Below, in pieces: positions 16,950-26,647 of a DNA stretch of 61,547 nt (position 1 is the first letter of the stretch; every line of letters begins with the position of its first letter). The notes under the pieces were generated by a model. That model was not told the DNA's origin. It saw nothing but the letters and a program-made list of their open reading frames with translations, and made no database searches. The DNA is taken from NCBI GenBank assembly GCA_036003045.1, contig DASYSS010000058.1, forward strand, positions 1 to 61,547, read 5' to 3'. The DNA is from Gemmatimonadaceae bacterium (GTDB taxonomy: Bacteria > Gemmatimonadota > Gemmatimonadetes > Gemmatimonadales > Gemmatimonadaceae). The position numbers and the translations under genes were made by a program.

Positions 16950-19715
16950 ATGAGCTCCGAGCGAGTTCCCCCGGGACTATCGGCGCTCGAACCGGCGTAC
17001 GAAGTCATCCGCGAGATCGGGCACGGCGGAACGTCCGTCGTCTATCTCGCCCGCGAGCGTTCGTCCGACGCCGAAGTCGCGATCAAGCTCATTCGCTCGA
17101 AGTACCTCGGCGACGAAGAGGCGATGGGGCGCTTCGCGCGAGAAGCGCGATTCCTCGAGCGGCTCGTGCACCCGAACATCGTGCGCGTGCGCGACGTGCT
17201 GGAATTGGGCGACGCGGGTCTGGCGATCGTGATGGCGCACGTGCCGGGTCGCACGCTCAAAGAGCTGATTCGCGACGAACGGCGGCTCGAGCCGCAGCGG
17301 GTTGAGCGCTTCACGCGCGACATCGCGCGTGCGCTCGGTGCCGCGCACGCGATGGGAATCGTCCACCGCGACGTAAAGCCGGAAAACGTTTTCATCGACG
17401 CCGACGATCGGCCGCTCCTCGCGGACTTTGGTCTCGCGCGGTCGATGACGAACGACTCGCAGCTCACGATGGCCGGCGTCGCCATCGGCACGCCGGCGTA
17501 CATGCCGCCGGAGCAGATCGAGGGCGCCGCTCTCGATGCTCGCGGCGACGTGTACAGCCTCGGGCTCGTCGCGTGGGAGATGTTGACCGGCCATCGTCCG
17601 TGGGAAGGCGAGAGCCTCTACGCGATTCTCTACCACCAGCGCTACGAGCAGCTCCCGGACGTCCGCGACCTGCGCGACGACGTTTCCGATACGCTGGGCG
17701 ACACGATCGCCGTCGCCATCGAGAAGAATCCCGCGATGCGCTGGCAGAGCGCGCACGAGATGATCGAGGCGCTCGACGGGGCCGCGCCGCCTCGCCGTGC
17801 GATGCGCCGAGCGCCATTGAACGCGGACACCGTGCGATTCATGCGGCCGGCGGCCGGGGCCCCACGTTCGGACGCGCCCATCGTCGGCGGGGTGGAATCT
17901 TCGGCCTCGCATCCGCCGTTGCCGCTCCCCGCGGTTGCGCCCGCGCACGCGGCGGCGCCGCCGCAGCTCACGGGGGGGGCGCCGCGACAAGAGGTTCCGT
18001 TCGTCGAACTCGGCCCGGCGTCGTTGCCTCGGTCGACGGGGGGGGGCGAGAACGAGTCGCCGTTCATGAGCCCGGCCGCGTTTTCGACGCTCGCCGCGGA
18101 ACTCGAGGCACAAGACGAAGAGCCGCGCGCCGGGACACCGCGGAGATACCTCATCGCGGTCGGCGGCATCGCCGCGGCCGCCACGCTCGTGCTGGTCGCG
18201 GCGAATCTGCAAGGGCGGTCGAACGACGCTCACCGCGAGCCTGTGCTCGTCTCGAGCGGATTCGCGGTGAACGACACGGCCGGCAAGACGCTGCCGGGGG
18301 GAAGGCCGCGTCCCAACGCCCCGCCGCCGACCGCTACGCCCGCGACCGACGCGGCGTCGCGACCGGTCACGCCCGCCGCGGGCGTCGCATCCTCGGCGGT
18401 GCCGCCGAGTTTGCCGGAATCGCGAAAGTCGCCGCCACCGACGCGTCTCCCCGTCGCGCAGCAATCGCTCGAGACGACGAACAACAACTCCAAGAGCGCC
18501 GCGAAGAAGGACGACAAGCCAAAGAACGCGTCCACCAAGAGCGCCGAGACCGGCAGGATCGTCGACAAACCGGGCGCCGACAAAACGACGTCGCCCGCCG
18601 ACAAGGCCGCGCCGACACCGGTGCCGGCCGCGCCTCCTCCGCTTCCAGCTTTGGCCGCTTCGCGCGTCGTCGTGGCGGCGGGCGGACTGCATTCGTGCAT
18701 GCTCAACGCCGAGGGACGCGCGTATTGCTGGGGCGGAAACGACCGCGGCCAACTCGGCGCGGGCGGCGCGAACTCCGTCGCGACGCCGCTGGCCGTCGCA
18801 GGCGACGTTCGCTTCACGACGATCGCGGCCGGCCTCTCGCACAGCTGCGCGATCGCGCGCGGCGGAGGCGCGTGGTGTTGGGGTGAGAACGAGCGCGGTC
18901 AGCTCGGCGACCGGTCCACGATGGCGCATCAGGCCCCGATGCGCGTGGCCGATTCTCGGATGTTCGTCGCGATCGACGTCGGCGCGGCGCACACGTGCGC
19001 CATCGACAGCCAAGGCGAGGCGCTCTGCTGGGGCTCGAATTCACACGGCCAGCTTGGCACCGAAACGATGACGACGGAGCTGAGCGCTCCGGCCGCGGTG
19101 GGCGGCGATCGCCGCTACTCGTCTATTTCCCTCGGCTGGAATTTCACGTGCGGGCTCGACAACGGCCGCGCGTTCTGCTGGGGTGAAAACGCGAACGGAC
19201 AGCTCGGCGACGGCACGATCAGCGACCGGCGCGGCCCCGTCGCGGTGGCTGGGGGTTTGACGTTCCGCGCGATCTCGGCGGGTGCGACGCACGCCTGCGG
19301 CATCACGCCGCGCGGCGAGGCGTACTGCTGGGGCAACAACTACGGCGGGCAGCTGGGCGACGGAACTCGCGTGAGCCGCGAGCTTCCCACCCCCGTGAAG
19401 ACGTCGCTGCGCTTCGTCGCCATCGCGACCGGCGCGCTGCACACCTGTGCGTTGACCGGCGACGGCGAAGCGTTCTGCTGGGGACGCGACAACTACGGGC
19501 AGCTTGGCAACGGCGGAAGCACTCAGGATTCGGCGGAGCCGGTCCGCGTCGTTGGCGACCACTCGTTCGCGACGATCCGCGCGTTCGGGTCGCACACCTG
19601 CGCGACGACGCCGTCGGGCGACGCGTTCTGCTGGGGCTACAACCTCGACGGCCAGTTGGGAGATGGCTCCCGCGTGAACCGCTCGCGGCCGATGTACGTG
19701 GAGCCGCCTGGATGA
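16950..19715 (+). CDS. Ser/Thr kinase fused to an extracytoplasmic seven-bladed RCC1 propeller
   Basis: 921 aa. The cytosolic kinase (about 12-270) is active-type: IGHGGTSVVYLA, VAIK, HRDVKPENV, DFGLAR, G-T-P-A-Y-M-P-P-E-Q. A linker follows, then one TM helix (YLIAVGGIAAAATLVLVAANL, about 398-418). A long Pro/Thr/Lys-rich stalk (about 430-570) leads to seven RCC1 repeats to the C-terminus, each marked by C-W-G-x-N/D-x-x-G-Q-L-G. Every blade also has a Cys in H-S/T-C, giving 14 regularly spaced cysteines, consistent with an oxidising exterior. The propeller is the likely sensor or ligand platform. The stop overlaps or lies close to the next lipoprotein start. Kinase-RCC1 fusions are unusual. 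Confidence 0.9.
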   Translation: MSSERVPPGLSALEPAYEVIREIGHGGTSVVYLARERSSDAEVAIKLIRSKYLGDEEAMGRFAREARFLERLVHPNIVRVRDVLELGDAGLAIVMAHVPGRTLKELIRDERRLEPQRVERFTRDIARALGAAHAMGIVHRDVKPENVFIDADDRPLLADFGLARSMTNDSQLTMAGVAIGTPAYMPPEQIEGAALDARGDVYSLGLVAWEMLTGHRPWEGESLYAILYHQRYEQLPDVRDLRDDVSDTLGDTIAVAIEKNPAMRWQSAHEMIEALDGAAPPRRAMRRAPLNADTVRFMRPAAGAPRSDAPIVGGVESSASHPPLPLPAVAPAHAAAPPQLTGGAPRQEVPFVELGPASLPRSTGGGENESPFMSPAAFSTLAAELEAQDEEPRAGTPRRYLIAVGGIAAAATLVLVAANLQGRSNDAHREPVLVSSGFAVNDTAGKTLPGGRPRPNAPPPTATPATDAASRPVTPAAGVASSAVPPSLPESRKSPPPTRLPVAQQSLETTNNNSKSAAKKDDKPKNASTKSAETGRIVDKPGADKTTSPADKAAPTPVPAAPPPLPALAASRVVVAAGGLHSCMLNAEGRAYCWGGNDRGQLGAGGANSVATPLAVAGDVRFTTIAAGLSHSCAIARGGGAWCWGENERGQLGDRSTMAHQAPMRVADSRMFVAIDVGAAHTCAIDSQGEALCWGSNSHGQLGTETMTTELSAPAAVGGDRRYSSISLGWNFTCGLDNGRAFCWGENANGQLGDGTISDRRGPVAVAGGLTFRAISAGATHACGITPRGEAYCWGNNYGGQLGDGTRVSRELPTPVKTSLRFVAIATGALHTCALTGDGEAFCWGRDNYGQLGNGGSTQDSAEPVRVVGDHSFATIRAFGSHTCATTPSGDAFCWGYNLDGQLGDGSRVNRSRPMYVEPPG

Positions 19716-19759
19716 CGGTGCGCCGACCGGTGGCATTTGAGAATTTTCGGAAGTTCGGA

Positions 19760-21652
19760 ATGCGGCGAATGGCGGTTTGGTCATTGGCGGCCGCGGTCGC
19801 GGCGTGCGCGGGCACGACGCCGGACCAGGTATCGGGTCCGCAGATCGCGTCGGTATCGATCACGCCGCCGACGACGACTCTGTCGATTGGCTCACAGGCT
19901 CCGCTTCAGGCGTCCGTGCGAGACGCGTCGGGCAACTCGATCAGCGGCGCCGACGTCTTTTGGTCGGTGCAGGACGCGACCGTCGCGACCGTGTCGAGTG
20001 CCGGAGTCGTGACCGGACTCGCGATCGGGTCGACTCAAGTCGCGGCCAGCTCGAACGGCAAGTCAGGGATCGCGACGATCACCGTGCAGAAGATACCTGT
20101 CTCCAGCGTGGTGGTCACTCCGCCGCACGTCGACGCATCGCCCGGTGGAAAGGCGCCGCTCAGCGCCACGGCGTACGACGCGGCTCAGAATCCGCTCACC
20201 GACCGGTTCATCTCGTGGAGCACGAGCAACGCCGCCGTGGCGACGGTCGATGCGAACGGGATCATGACGGCCACCGGCCAGGGCACGGCGACCATCACAG
20301 CAACGTCCGAGGGCAAGAGCGGGGTCGCCACGGTTTCCGTGTCGCAAGCCGCGGTCTCTCTCGTGACGGTGGCTCCGTCGCCGCTCTCCATGTCGGTCGG
20401 GCAGACCACACAGCTCACGGCGACGCTCACGGACAGCGCCGGCAACCTGTTGAGCGGCCGCACGGTGACGTGGGCCAGCTCCAACACCGCGGTGGCCACG
20501 GTGTCGTCACAGGGCGTCGTGACGGCCGTCGCCGCGGGCAGCACGTCGATCACGGCGACGAGCGAAGGGAAGAACGGCAGCGCCGCGCTGACGATCTCGA
20601 ACGTCGCGGTGGGTTCCGTCGCCGTGCAGCCGCAAGGGCCGGCGATCTTGGTCGGCGCAAACGTTCAGCTGAGCGCCACCGTCCGCGACGTGAACGGCGT
20701 GATCGTAACGAACCGAGTCGTCACTTGGTCGTCGAGCTCCGCCGCGGTGGCGGTCGTGTCGTCGTCGGGTGTCGTGACCGGCGTCGGCGGTGGAACGGCG
20801 ACGATCACCGCCACGAGCGAAGGAAAGTCCGGCACCACGTCGGTGACGGTGACGGCGCTCCCCGTGGCGACCGTGACGATTCAGCCGCCCAGCCCCGACA
20901 CGGTGTTCATCGGCTACACGACGCAATTGACGGCGGTCACCAAGGACTCTCTCGGGGGCGTGCTGACGGGTCGCGCGGTGACGTGGCATTCGACCAACAC
21001 GGCGATCGCGACGGTCGACGCGAACGGTCTCGTGACCGGAGTGGCCGCCGGTTCGACGTCCATCACGGCGACGAGCGAAGGCAAGACCGGTACGGCGACC
21101 CTCGTCTCGATCAAGGCACCGGTGGGAAGCGTCGTCGTCGCTCCGGCGTCGGACTCGGTGAGCACCAGCGGAACGCTTCAGCTCAGAGCGACCGTCACCG
21201 ACGTGAAGGGAACGGTTGTCACCGACCGCGCGATCGCATGGGCAAGCTTGCAGGGTCCGATCGCAACGATCTCGCCGAACAACGGCGCGACGACGAACGT
21301 CGACGGCAAGGCGAAGGGCACGGCGAGCATCGTGGCCACGTCGGAGACCAAGGCGGACACCGCGACAGTGAACGTCGTTGCCGCGGTGAAAACGGTCACG
21401 GTCTCGCCGCTGATCGGAAGCCTCAGCCTGGCCACCCATCCGACGATTCAACTGACCGCGACGTGCAAAGACGCGGGCAACACCACGGTCACAGGTCGCG
21501 TGGTCACGTGGACGTCGAGCAATCCCGCCGCCGCGACGGTTGACGCGAACGGATTGGTGACCGCGAAGGGAGCGGGCATCGCGAACATCACCGCGACAGC
21601 GGTGTTCGACGGCGTGACGTCCGTCGCGTCCGTCATCACCGTTACTCCGTAG
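19760..21652 (+). CDS. Ig-like (BIG2-type) repeat lipoprotein, 7 repeats
   Basis: 630 aa from the ATG at 19760 (GGAAG 6 nt upstream; lipobox A-A-V-A-A-C directly behind). An ATG at 19712 overlapping the kinase stop is an alternative and suggests translational coupling. After the lipid anchor come seven ~85-aa repeats of the form P-V-x-S-V-x-V-x-P...Q-L-x-A-T-x-x-D...V-x-W-x-S-x-N-x-A-x-A-T-V...G-V-V-T-x-V-x-x-G-x-x-x-I-T-A-T-S-E-G-K. Such stalks place proteins away from the membrane or mediate adhesion. No enzymatic module is present. Repeats 1-4 and 5-7 correspond to the ends of the next gene's product. Confidence 0.87.
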   Translation: MRRMAVWSLAAAVAACAGTTPDQVSGPQIASVSITPPTTTLSIGSQAPLQASVRDASGNSISGADVFWSVQDATVATVSSAGVVTGLAIGSTQVAASSNGKSGIATITVQKIPVSSVVVTPPHVDASPGGKAPLSATAYDAAQNPLTDRFISWSTSNAAVATVDANGIMTATGQGTATITATSEGKSGVATVSVSQAAVSLVTVAPSPLSMSVGQTTQLTATLTDSAGNLLSGRTVTWASSNTAVATVSSQGVVTAVAAGSTSITATSEGKNGSAALTISNVAVGSVAVQPQGPAILVGANVQLSATVRDVNGVIVTNRVVTWSSSSAAVAVVSSSGVVTGVGGGTATITATSEGKSGTTSVTVTALPVATVTIQPPSPDTVFIGYTTQLTAVTKDSLGGVLTGRAVTWHSTNTAIATVDANGLVTGVAAGSTSITATSEGKTGTATLVSIKAPVGSVVVAPASDSVSTSGTLQLRATVTDVKGTVVTDRAIAWASLQGPIATISPNNGATTNVDGKAKGTASIVATSETKADTATVNVVAAVKTVTVSPLIGSLSLATHPTIQLTATCKDAGNTTVTGRVVTWTSSNPAAATVDANGLVTAKGAGIANITATAVFDGVTSVASVITVTP

Positions 21653-24600
21653 ATGACGCGCCGGCGGCCCTGGTCTGCGGGCCTTCTTGCGCCCACGTCG
21701 CGACGGCTGGCCTCGCTAGCCGCGGTCGCGGTCGCCGCGTGCACCATGTCCACCGAGGTCACTCCGACCGCCGACGTCGCGTCGGTGGCGGTCAATCCGC
21801 CCACGACATCGGTGTCCGTCGGCGCGCAGGTTCCCCTACAGGTCGTCGTTCAGGATTTCTCGGGCAAGCCGATCACCGGCAACAGCGTGTTCTGGTCCGT
21901 GCGCGATCCAAACATCGCCTCGATCTCCAGCGCGGGCGTCGTGACCGGAGTGTCGGCCGGGTCGACGGAGATTGCCGCGAGCGTGAACGGCAAGTCGGGC
22001 ATCGCGACGATCACCGTGCAGCGAGAGCCGGTGTCGAGCGTCGTCGTGACGCCGCCACAACTCAACCTCGTCCCCGGCGCGCACTTTCAACTCACGGCAA
22101 CCGCATACGACGCCGCGCAAAATCCGCTGTCCGGCCGCACGATCACCTGGAACACGAGTAGCGCGGCAATAGCCACCGTCGACGGAAACGGCATGATGAC
22201 CGCCGTCGCTCCCGGCTCGGCGAGCATCACGGCCACGGCGGAGGGAAAGATCGGCGTCACGGCGATCACCGTGTCGCAGTCGCCGGTCGCGACGGTCACC
22301 GTGTCGCCCACACCGCTCTCGATGTCGGTCGGCCAGGTCACTCAACTCGCCGCGACGCTGACCGACAACCTCGGCAACGTGCTCAACGGACGCACGGTGG
22401 CCTGGACGAGCTCCAACACGGGCATCGCGACGGTGTCCGACCAAGGCGTCGTGACAGCGACGGCATCGGGGACCGCGACGATCACCGCGACGAGCGAAGG
22501 AAAGACCGGCACGGCGGAGGTCACGGTCACGAACGTCGCGGTGGGATCCGTCGCGGTGCTACCTCAGACTCCCACGATCGTCGTGGGCGCCAGCGTTCAA
22601 CTGAGCGTCACCGTGCGCGACGTGAATGGCGCCGTCGTCACGAATCGCGTGGTGACATGGGCGTCGAGCAACGCGAACGTCGCGACGGTGTCCACGTCGG
22701 GCGTCGTCACGGCGCTGACCCCCGGAACGGCGATCATCACGGCGACGAGCGAGCAAAAGTCGGGAACGACCTCGGTGACCGTGACGCCGGTTCCCGTCGC
22801 CACCGTCACGCTGTCGCCGGCCACCGCGAACATCCGCGTGACGGCGACGACGACGCTCACGCCGACGGTCAAGGACGCCAATGGCGTCGTCGTCACGAAC
22901 CGAATCATCGCCTGGACGACGAGTGATTCCACGCTGGCGACGGTGAGTTCATCCGGTGTCGTGACCGGCATCGCGCCGGGCACGGCGACCATCACCGCGA
23001 CCAGCGAAGGCAAGAGCGGGTCGTCGTCGATCAACGTCTCGAAGATTCCCGTCAGCACGGTGACAGTGTCGCCGCCGACCAAAGCCTTGCTCGTCAGTCA
23101 AACGGTCGCTCTCGCGACGACGGTCAAGGACAGCGTCGGAAATACGGTCACGGATCGAGTCGTGACCTGGAGCTCGAACAATCCCGCGGCGGCGACGGTG
23201 TCGGCTACCGGCTTGGTGACCGCCGTCGCGGCGGGCGCCGCGACGATCACCGCCACCAGCGAGACGAAGACCGGCACGAGCACGATCACCGTGTCGCCCG
23301 TTCCGGTTGCCAGCGTCGCCATTCAACCGCCCACGGCGAGCGTCACGATCGGCACGACAGCCCAGCTCACCGCGCTCACCAAAGACTCCATCGGCGGCGT
23401 CTTGAACGGCCGCGTCGTGGCGTGGGGCTCGAGCGATCCCACCACCGTGAGCGTCTCGTCGACCGGCTTGGTCTCGGCGCTGAAACTCGGCAGCGCGACG
23501 ATCACCGCGACAAGCGAGGGAAAGAACGGCACGTCGCTCGTGACCGTCGTCAAGGTTCCGGTCGCGAGCGTGACGGTGGCGCCCGCGAGCAAGGCGCTCC
23601 TGGTCACCGAGACCGTTACGCTCACGCCGACGGTCAAGGACAGCACCGGAACCGTCGTGACCGATCGCCCCGTGTCGTGGAGCTCGAACGCCACCGGCGT
23701 CGCGACGGTTTCACCGCTCGGCGTGGTCACAGCGGTCGCGCCGGGCACGGCGACGATTACGGCCACCAGCGAAACGAAGACCGGTACGAGCACGATCACC
23801 GTTTCGCCGATTCCGGTGGGCATCGTCGTCATGCAGCCGTCGCACGACAGCCTCACCATCAACACGTCGCGTCAATTTGCCGCCGTGACCGAAGATTCAC
23901 TCGGCCGAGTGCTGACCGGTCGAGTCGTGGCGTGGAGCTCGAGCGATCCGACGACAGCGAGCGTGTCGGCGACTGGACTCGTCACCGCGCTCAAGCTCGG
24001 CACGGCGACGATCACCGCGACGAGCGAGGGAAAGAACGGCACGTCGCCGGTCTTGGTGGCGAAGGTGCCGGTCGGAAGCGTGACCGTGGCACCTCCGACG
24101 AAGGCGCTCTTCGTCACTCAGACCGCGACGCTCGCGCCGACCGTGAAGGACAGTCTCGGCACCGTCGTGACCGATCGCATCGTTACGTGGGGCACGAGCA
24201 ACCCGGCGGTTGCCACCGTGTCGTCGAGCGGATTGGTGACGGCCGTCGCGCCTGGCACCGCGACCATCACGGCGACGAGTGAGACGAAGAGCGGGACCAG
24301 CACGATCACGGTCTCGCTCGTTCCGGTGAGCACCGTTACCGTTTCGCCGGCGAGCGTAGGAATTCGCGTGACCGCGGCGACTCAGCTGACGGCCGTCACC
24401 AGGGACTCGGTCGGCGGTGTGCTCAGCGGACGCGCGGTGACGTGGGGCTCGAGCGATCCGACGATCGCAACAGTGAGCTCGACCGGCTTGGTGGCGGGCG
24501 TCGTACCGGGCACGGTCACGATCACCGCCACGAGCGAAGGCAAGAGCGGCACATCGACCATCACCGTCACGAAGATCCCCGTCGGCAGCGTGACGGTGGC

Positions 24601-26647
24601 GCCGCCGGCCAAATCGCTCTTCGTCACCCAGTCGGTCGCTCTCACGGCCACGGTGAGGGACAGCGTGGGCACGATCGTCACGGACCGTGTCGTCACGTGG
24701 GGCTCGAGCAACCCCGCGGTCGCAACGGTGTCGACGGCCGGTCTCGTGACCGCGGTCGCGCCGGGGACGGCAACGATCACCGCGACGAGCGAGACGAAGA
24801 GCGGGACCAGCACGATCACCGTGTCGCTCGTCCCGGTCGCCTCAGTCGTCGTTTCTCCGCCGAGCGCCGGCATCCGTGTGTCGGCGACGACGCAGCTGGC
24901 CGCCGCCACGCTGGATTCCATCGGCGGCGTGTTGACCGGCCGCGTAGTGACGTGGGGCTCGAGTGACCCGACGATCGCGACGGTGAGCTCGAGCGGCTTG
25001 GTGACGGGGGTCGCGCCGGGCACGGCGACGGTTAGCGCGACGAGCGAAGGTAAGAGCGGGATCTCGACGATCACCGTGACGAAGATTCCGGTCGGCAGCG
25101 TGACGGTGGCGCCGCCGAGCAAGAACTTGCTCGTGACCCAGACCGTCGCGCTCACCGCGACCGTCCGCGATTCGACGGGCGCGATGGTGACGGATCGAGT
25201 CGTCACGTGGGGCTCGAACAACACCGCCGTCGCCACCGTGTCGACGGGCGGATTGGTGACGGCAGTCGGACCGGGCACGGCGACGATCACTGCGACGAGT
25301 GAGACGAAGAGCGGCACGAGCACCATCACGGTCTCGCTGGTGCCCGTGAGCACCGTCGTCGTACAGCCGCTTCAGGATACGCTCAACATCGGCGGAACCG
25401 CGCAGCTGACGGCCGTCACACTTGATTCGATCGGCGGCGTGTTGACCGGCCGCACCGTGACGTGGGGATCGAGCGATCCGACGACGGCGACCGTTTCGGC
25501 AACCGGCCTCGTGACGGCGATCAAAGCCGGTGGCGCGACGATCACGGCGACGAGCGAAGGAAAGAGCGGCCTTTCAACGATCACGGTGCTTCAGGTTCCC
25601 GTCGCGACGGTCACCGTGGCGCCGGTGTCGACGACGGTGACTGTCGGCAACACCACCGGCTTCACCGCCACCACTAAGGACGCGCAGGGGAACGTGCTCA
25701 CCGGGCGCTCGGTCACGTGGGGCTCGAACAACACGGCCGCGGCCACCGTGAACTCGTCGGGCGTCGCGACCGGCGTCGCGCCGGGCGCGGCGACGATCAC
25801 CGCAACGAGCGAAGGACAATCGGGCAGCGCGACTCTCACCGTCAATCCGGTCCCGGTCGCCACCGTCACGATCGCGCCGCCGAGCCCCGACACGGTGTTC
25901 ATCGGCTATACGACGCAACTCTCGGCGGTCACCAAGGACGGGAACGGAACGGTCCTCACCGGCCGCGTCGTAACCTGGCAATCGGACAATACGTCCGCTG
26001 CGACCGTGGACGCGACAGGCCTCGTCACGGGCGTGGCGGCCGGTGTGGCAAACATCACGGCGACGAGTGAAGGGAAGACGAATTCTGTGACGATGGTTTC
26101 CATGGTCGCCCCGGTGGGCAGCGTTGTCGTCGCGCCGGCGTCGGATTCGGTGACCACGGCCGGCACAAAGCAGCTGGCCGCTACCGTCAGAGACGTGAAG
26201 GGGACAGTCGTGACCGATCGCGTCGTCAGTTGGGCGAGTCTTCAGCCTCTCCTTGCCTCGGTGAGCCCGAGTACCGGGCCCACGACGATCGTGACTGGCG
26301 TCGGCCCAGGGCCGGCGTCGATCACGGCGTCGGCGGAGACCAAATTCGGGTCCTCGACGATCAAAGTGATACAGGCCGTCGTCACGGTCCAGATTTCGCC
26401 ACTATCTGCAACGCTGAGTCTGGCTACCACACCGACCGTACAGCTCTCGGCGACGTTGCTCGATGGATCGAGCGGGGCAATCGCCGGACGCACGGTCAGC
26501 TGGCAGTCGAGTGACCCTTCGATCGCGACGGTGAGTGCGAATGGTCTGGTGACTGCGAAGGCTGTTGGGACGGCGTCGATCACGGCGACGGCGGTCCTGG
26601 ATGGCGTGGTTTCGTCCGTGGCCACAGTGATAACGGTGACTCCCTGA
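21653..26647 (+). CDS. Giant Ig-like (BIG2-type) repeat lipoprotein, 19 repeats
   Basis: 1664 aa. The ATG directly follows the previous TAG. The lipobox is V-A-V-A-A-C (Cys at 30). I count 19 Ig-like repeats of ~85 aa with no other domain. Repeats 1-4 and 17-19 align with the seven repeats of the upstream paralogue; repeats 5-16 are an expanded core. Core repeats alternate two sub-types ending in T-S-E-T-K and T-S-E-G-K, so the duplication unit appears to be two repeats (~170 aa, ~510 bp). Repeats 10, 12 and 14 are nearly identical, which points to recent expansion or gene conversion. Predicted to be a very long surface filament anchored by lipid. Confidence 0.9.
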   Translation: MTRRRPWSAGLLAPTSRRLASLAAVAVAACTMSTEVTPTADVASVAVNPPTTSVSVGAQVPLQVVVQDFSGKPITGNSVFWSVRDPNIASISSAGVVTGVSAGSTEIAASVNGKSGIATITVQREPVSSVVVTPPQLNLVPGAHFQLTATAYDAAQNPLSGRTITWNTSSAAIATVDGNGMMTAVAPGSASITATAEGKIGVTAITVSQSPVATVTVSPTPLSMSVGQVTQLAATLTDNLGNVLNGRTVAWTSSNTGIATVSDQGVVTATASGTATITATSEGKTGTAEVTVTNVAVGSVAVLPQTPTIVVGASVQLSVTVRDVNGAVVTNRVVTWASSNANVATVSTSGVVTALTPGTAIITATSEQKSGTTSVTVTPVPVATVTLSPATANIRVTATTTLTPTVKDANGVVVTNRIIAWTTSDSTLATVSSSGVVTGIAPGTATITATSEGKSGSSSINVSKIPVSTVTVSPPTKALLVSQTVALATTVKDSVGNTVTDRVVTWSSNNPAAATVSATGLVTAVAAGAATITATSETKTGTSTITVSPVPVASVAIQPPTASVTIGTTAQLTALTKDSIGGVLNGRVVAWGSSDPTTVSVSSTGLVSALKLGSATITATSEGKNGTSLVTVVKVPVASVTVAPASKALLVTETVTLTPTVKDSTGTVVTDRPVSWSSNATGVATVSPLGVVTAVAPGTATITATSETKTGTSTITVSPIPVGIVVMQPSHDSLTINTSRQFAAVTEDSLGRVLTGRVVAWSSSDPTTASVSATGLVTALKLGTATITATSEGKNGTSPVLVAKVPVGSVTVAPPTKALFVTQTATLAPTVKDSLGTVVTDRIVTWGTSNPAVATVSSSGLVTAVAPGTATITATSETKSGTSTITVSLVPVSTVTVSPASVGIRVTAATQLTAVTRDSVGGVLSGRAVTWGSSDPTIATVSSTGLVAGVVPGTVTITATSEGKSGTSTITVTKIPVGSVTVAPPAKSLFVTQSVALTATVRDSVGTIVTDRVVTWGSSNPAVATVSTAGLVTAVAPGTATITATSETKSGTSTITVSLVPVASVVVSPPSAGIRVSATTQLAAATLDSIGGVLTGRVVTWGSSDPTIATVSSSGLVTGVAPGTATVSATSEGKSGISTITVTKIPVGSVTVAPPSKNLLVTQTVALTATVRDSTGAMVTDRVVTWGSNNTAVATVSTGGLVTAVGPGTATITATSETKSGTSTITVSLVPVSTVVVQPLQDTLNIGGTAQLTAVTLDSIGGVLTGRTVTWGSSDPTTATVSATGLVTAIKAGGATITATSEGKSGLSTITVLQVPVATVTVAPVSTTVTVGNTTGFTATTKDAQGNVLTGRSVTWGSNNTAAATVNSSGVATGVAPGAATITATSEGQSGSATLTVNPVPVATVTIAPPSPDTVFIGYTTQLSAVTKDGNGTVLTGRVVTWQSDNTSAATVDATGLVTGVAAGVANITATSEGKTNSVTMVSMVAPVGSVVVAPASDSVTTAGTKQLAATVRDVKGTVVTDRVVSWASLQPLLASVSPSTGPTTIVTGVGPGPASITASAETKFGSSTIKVIQAVVTVQISPLSATLSLATTPTVQLSATLLDGSSGAIAGRTVSWQSSDPSIATVSANGLVTAKAVGTASITATAVLDGVVSSVATVITVTP

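Noticed and set aside
16977-19013. 678-aa minus-strand frame across the kinase
   Set aside because: Arg/His-rich shadow of the kinase-RCC1 gene; no domain, no ribosome site.
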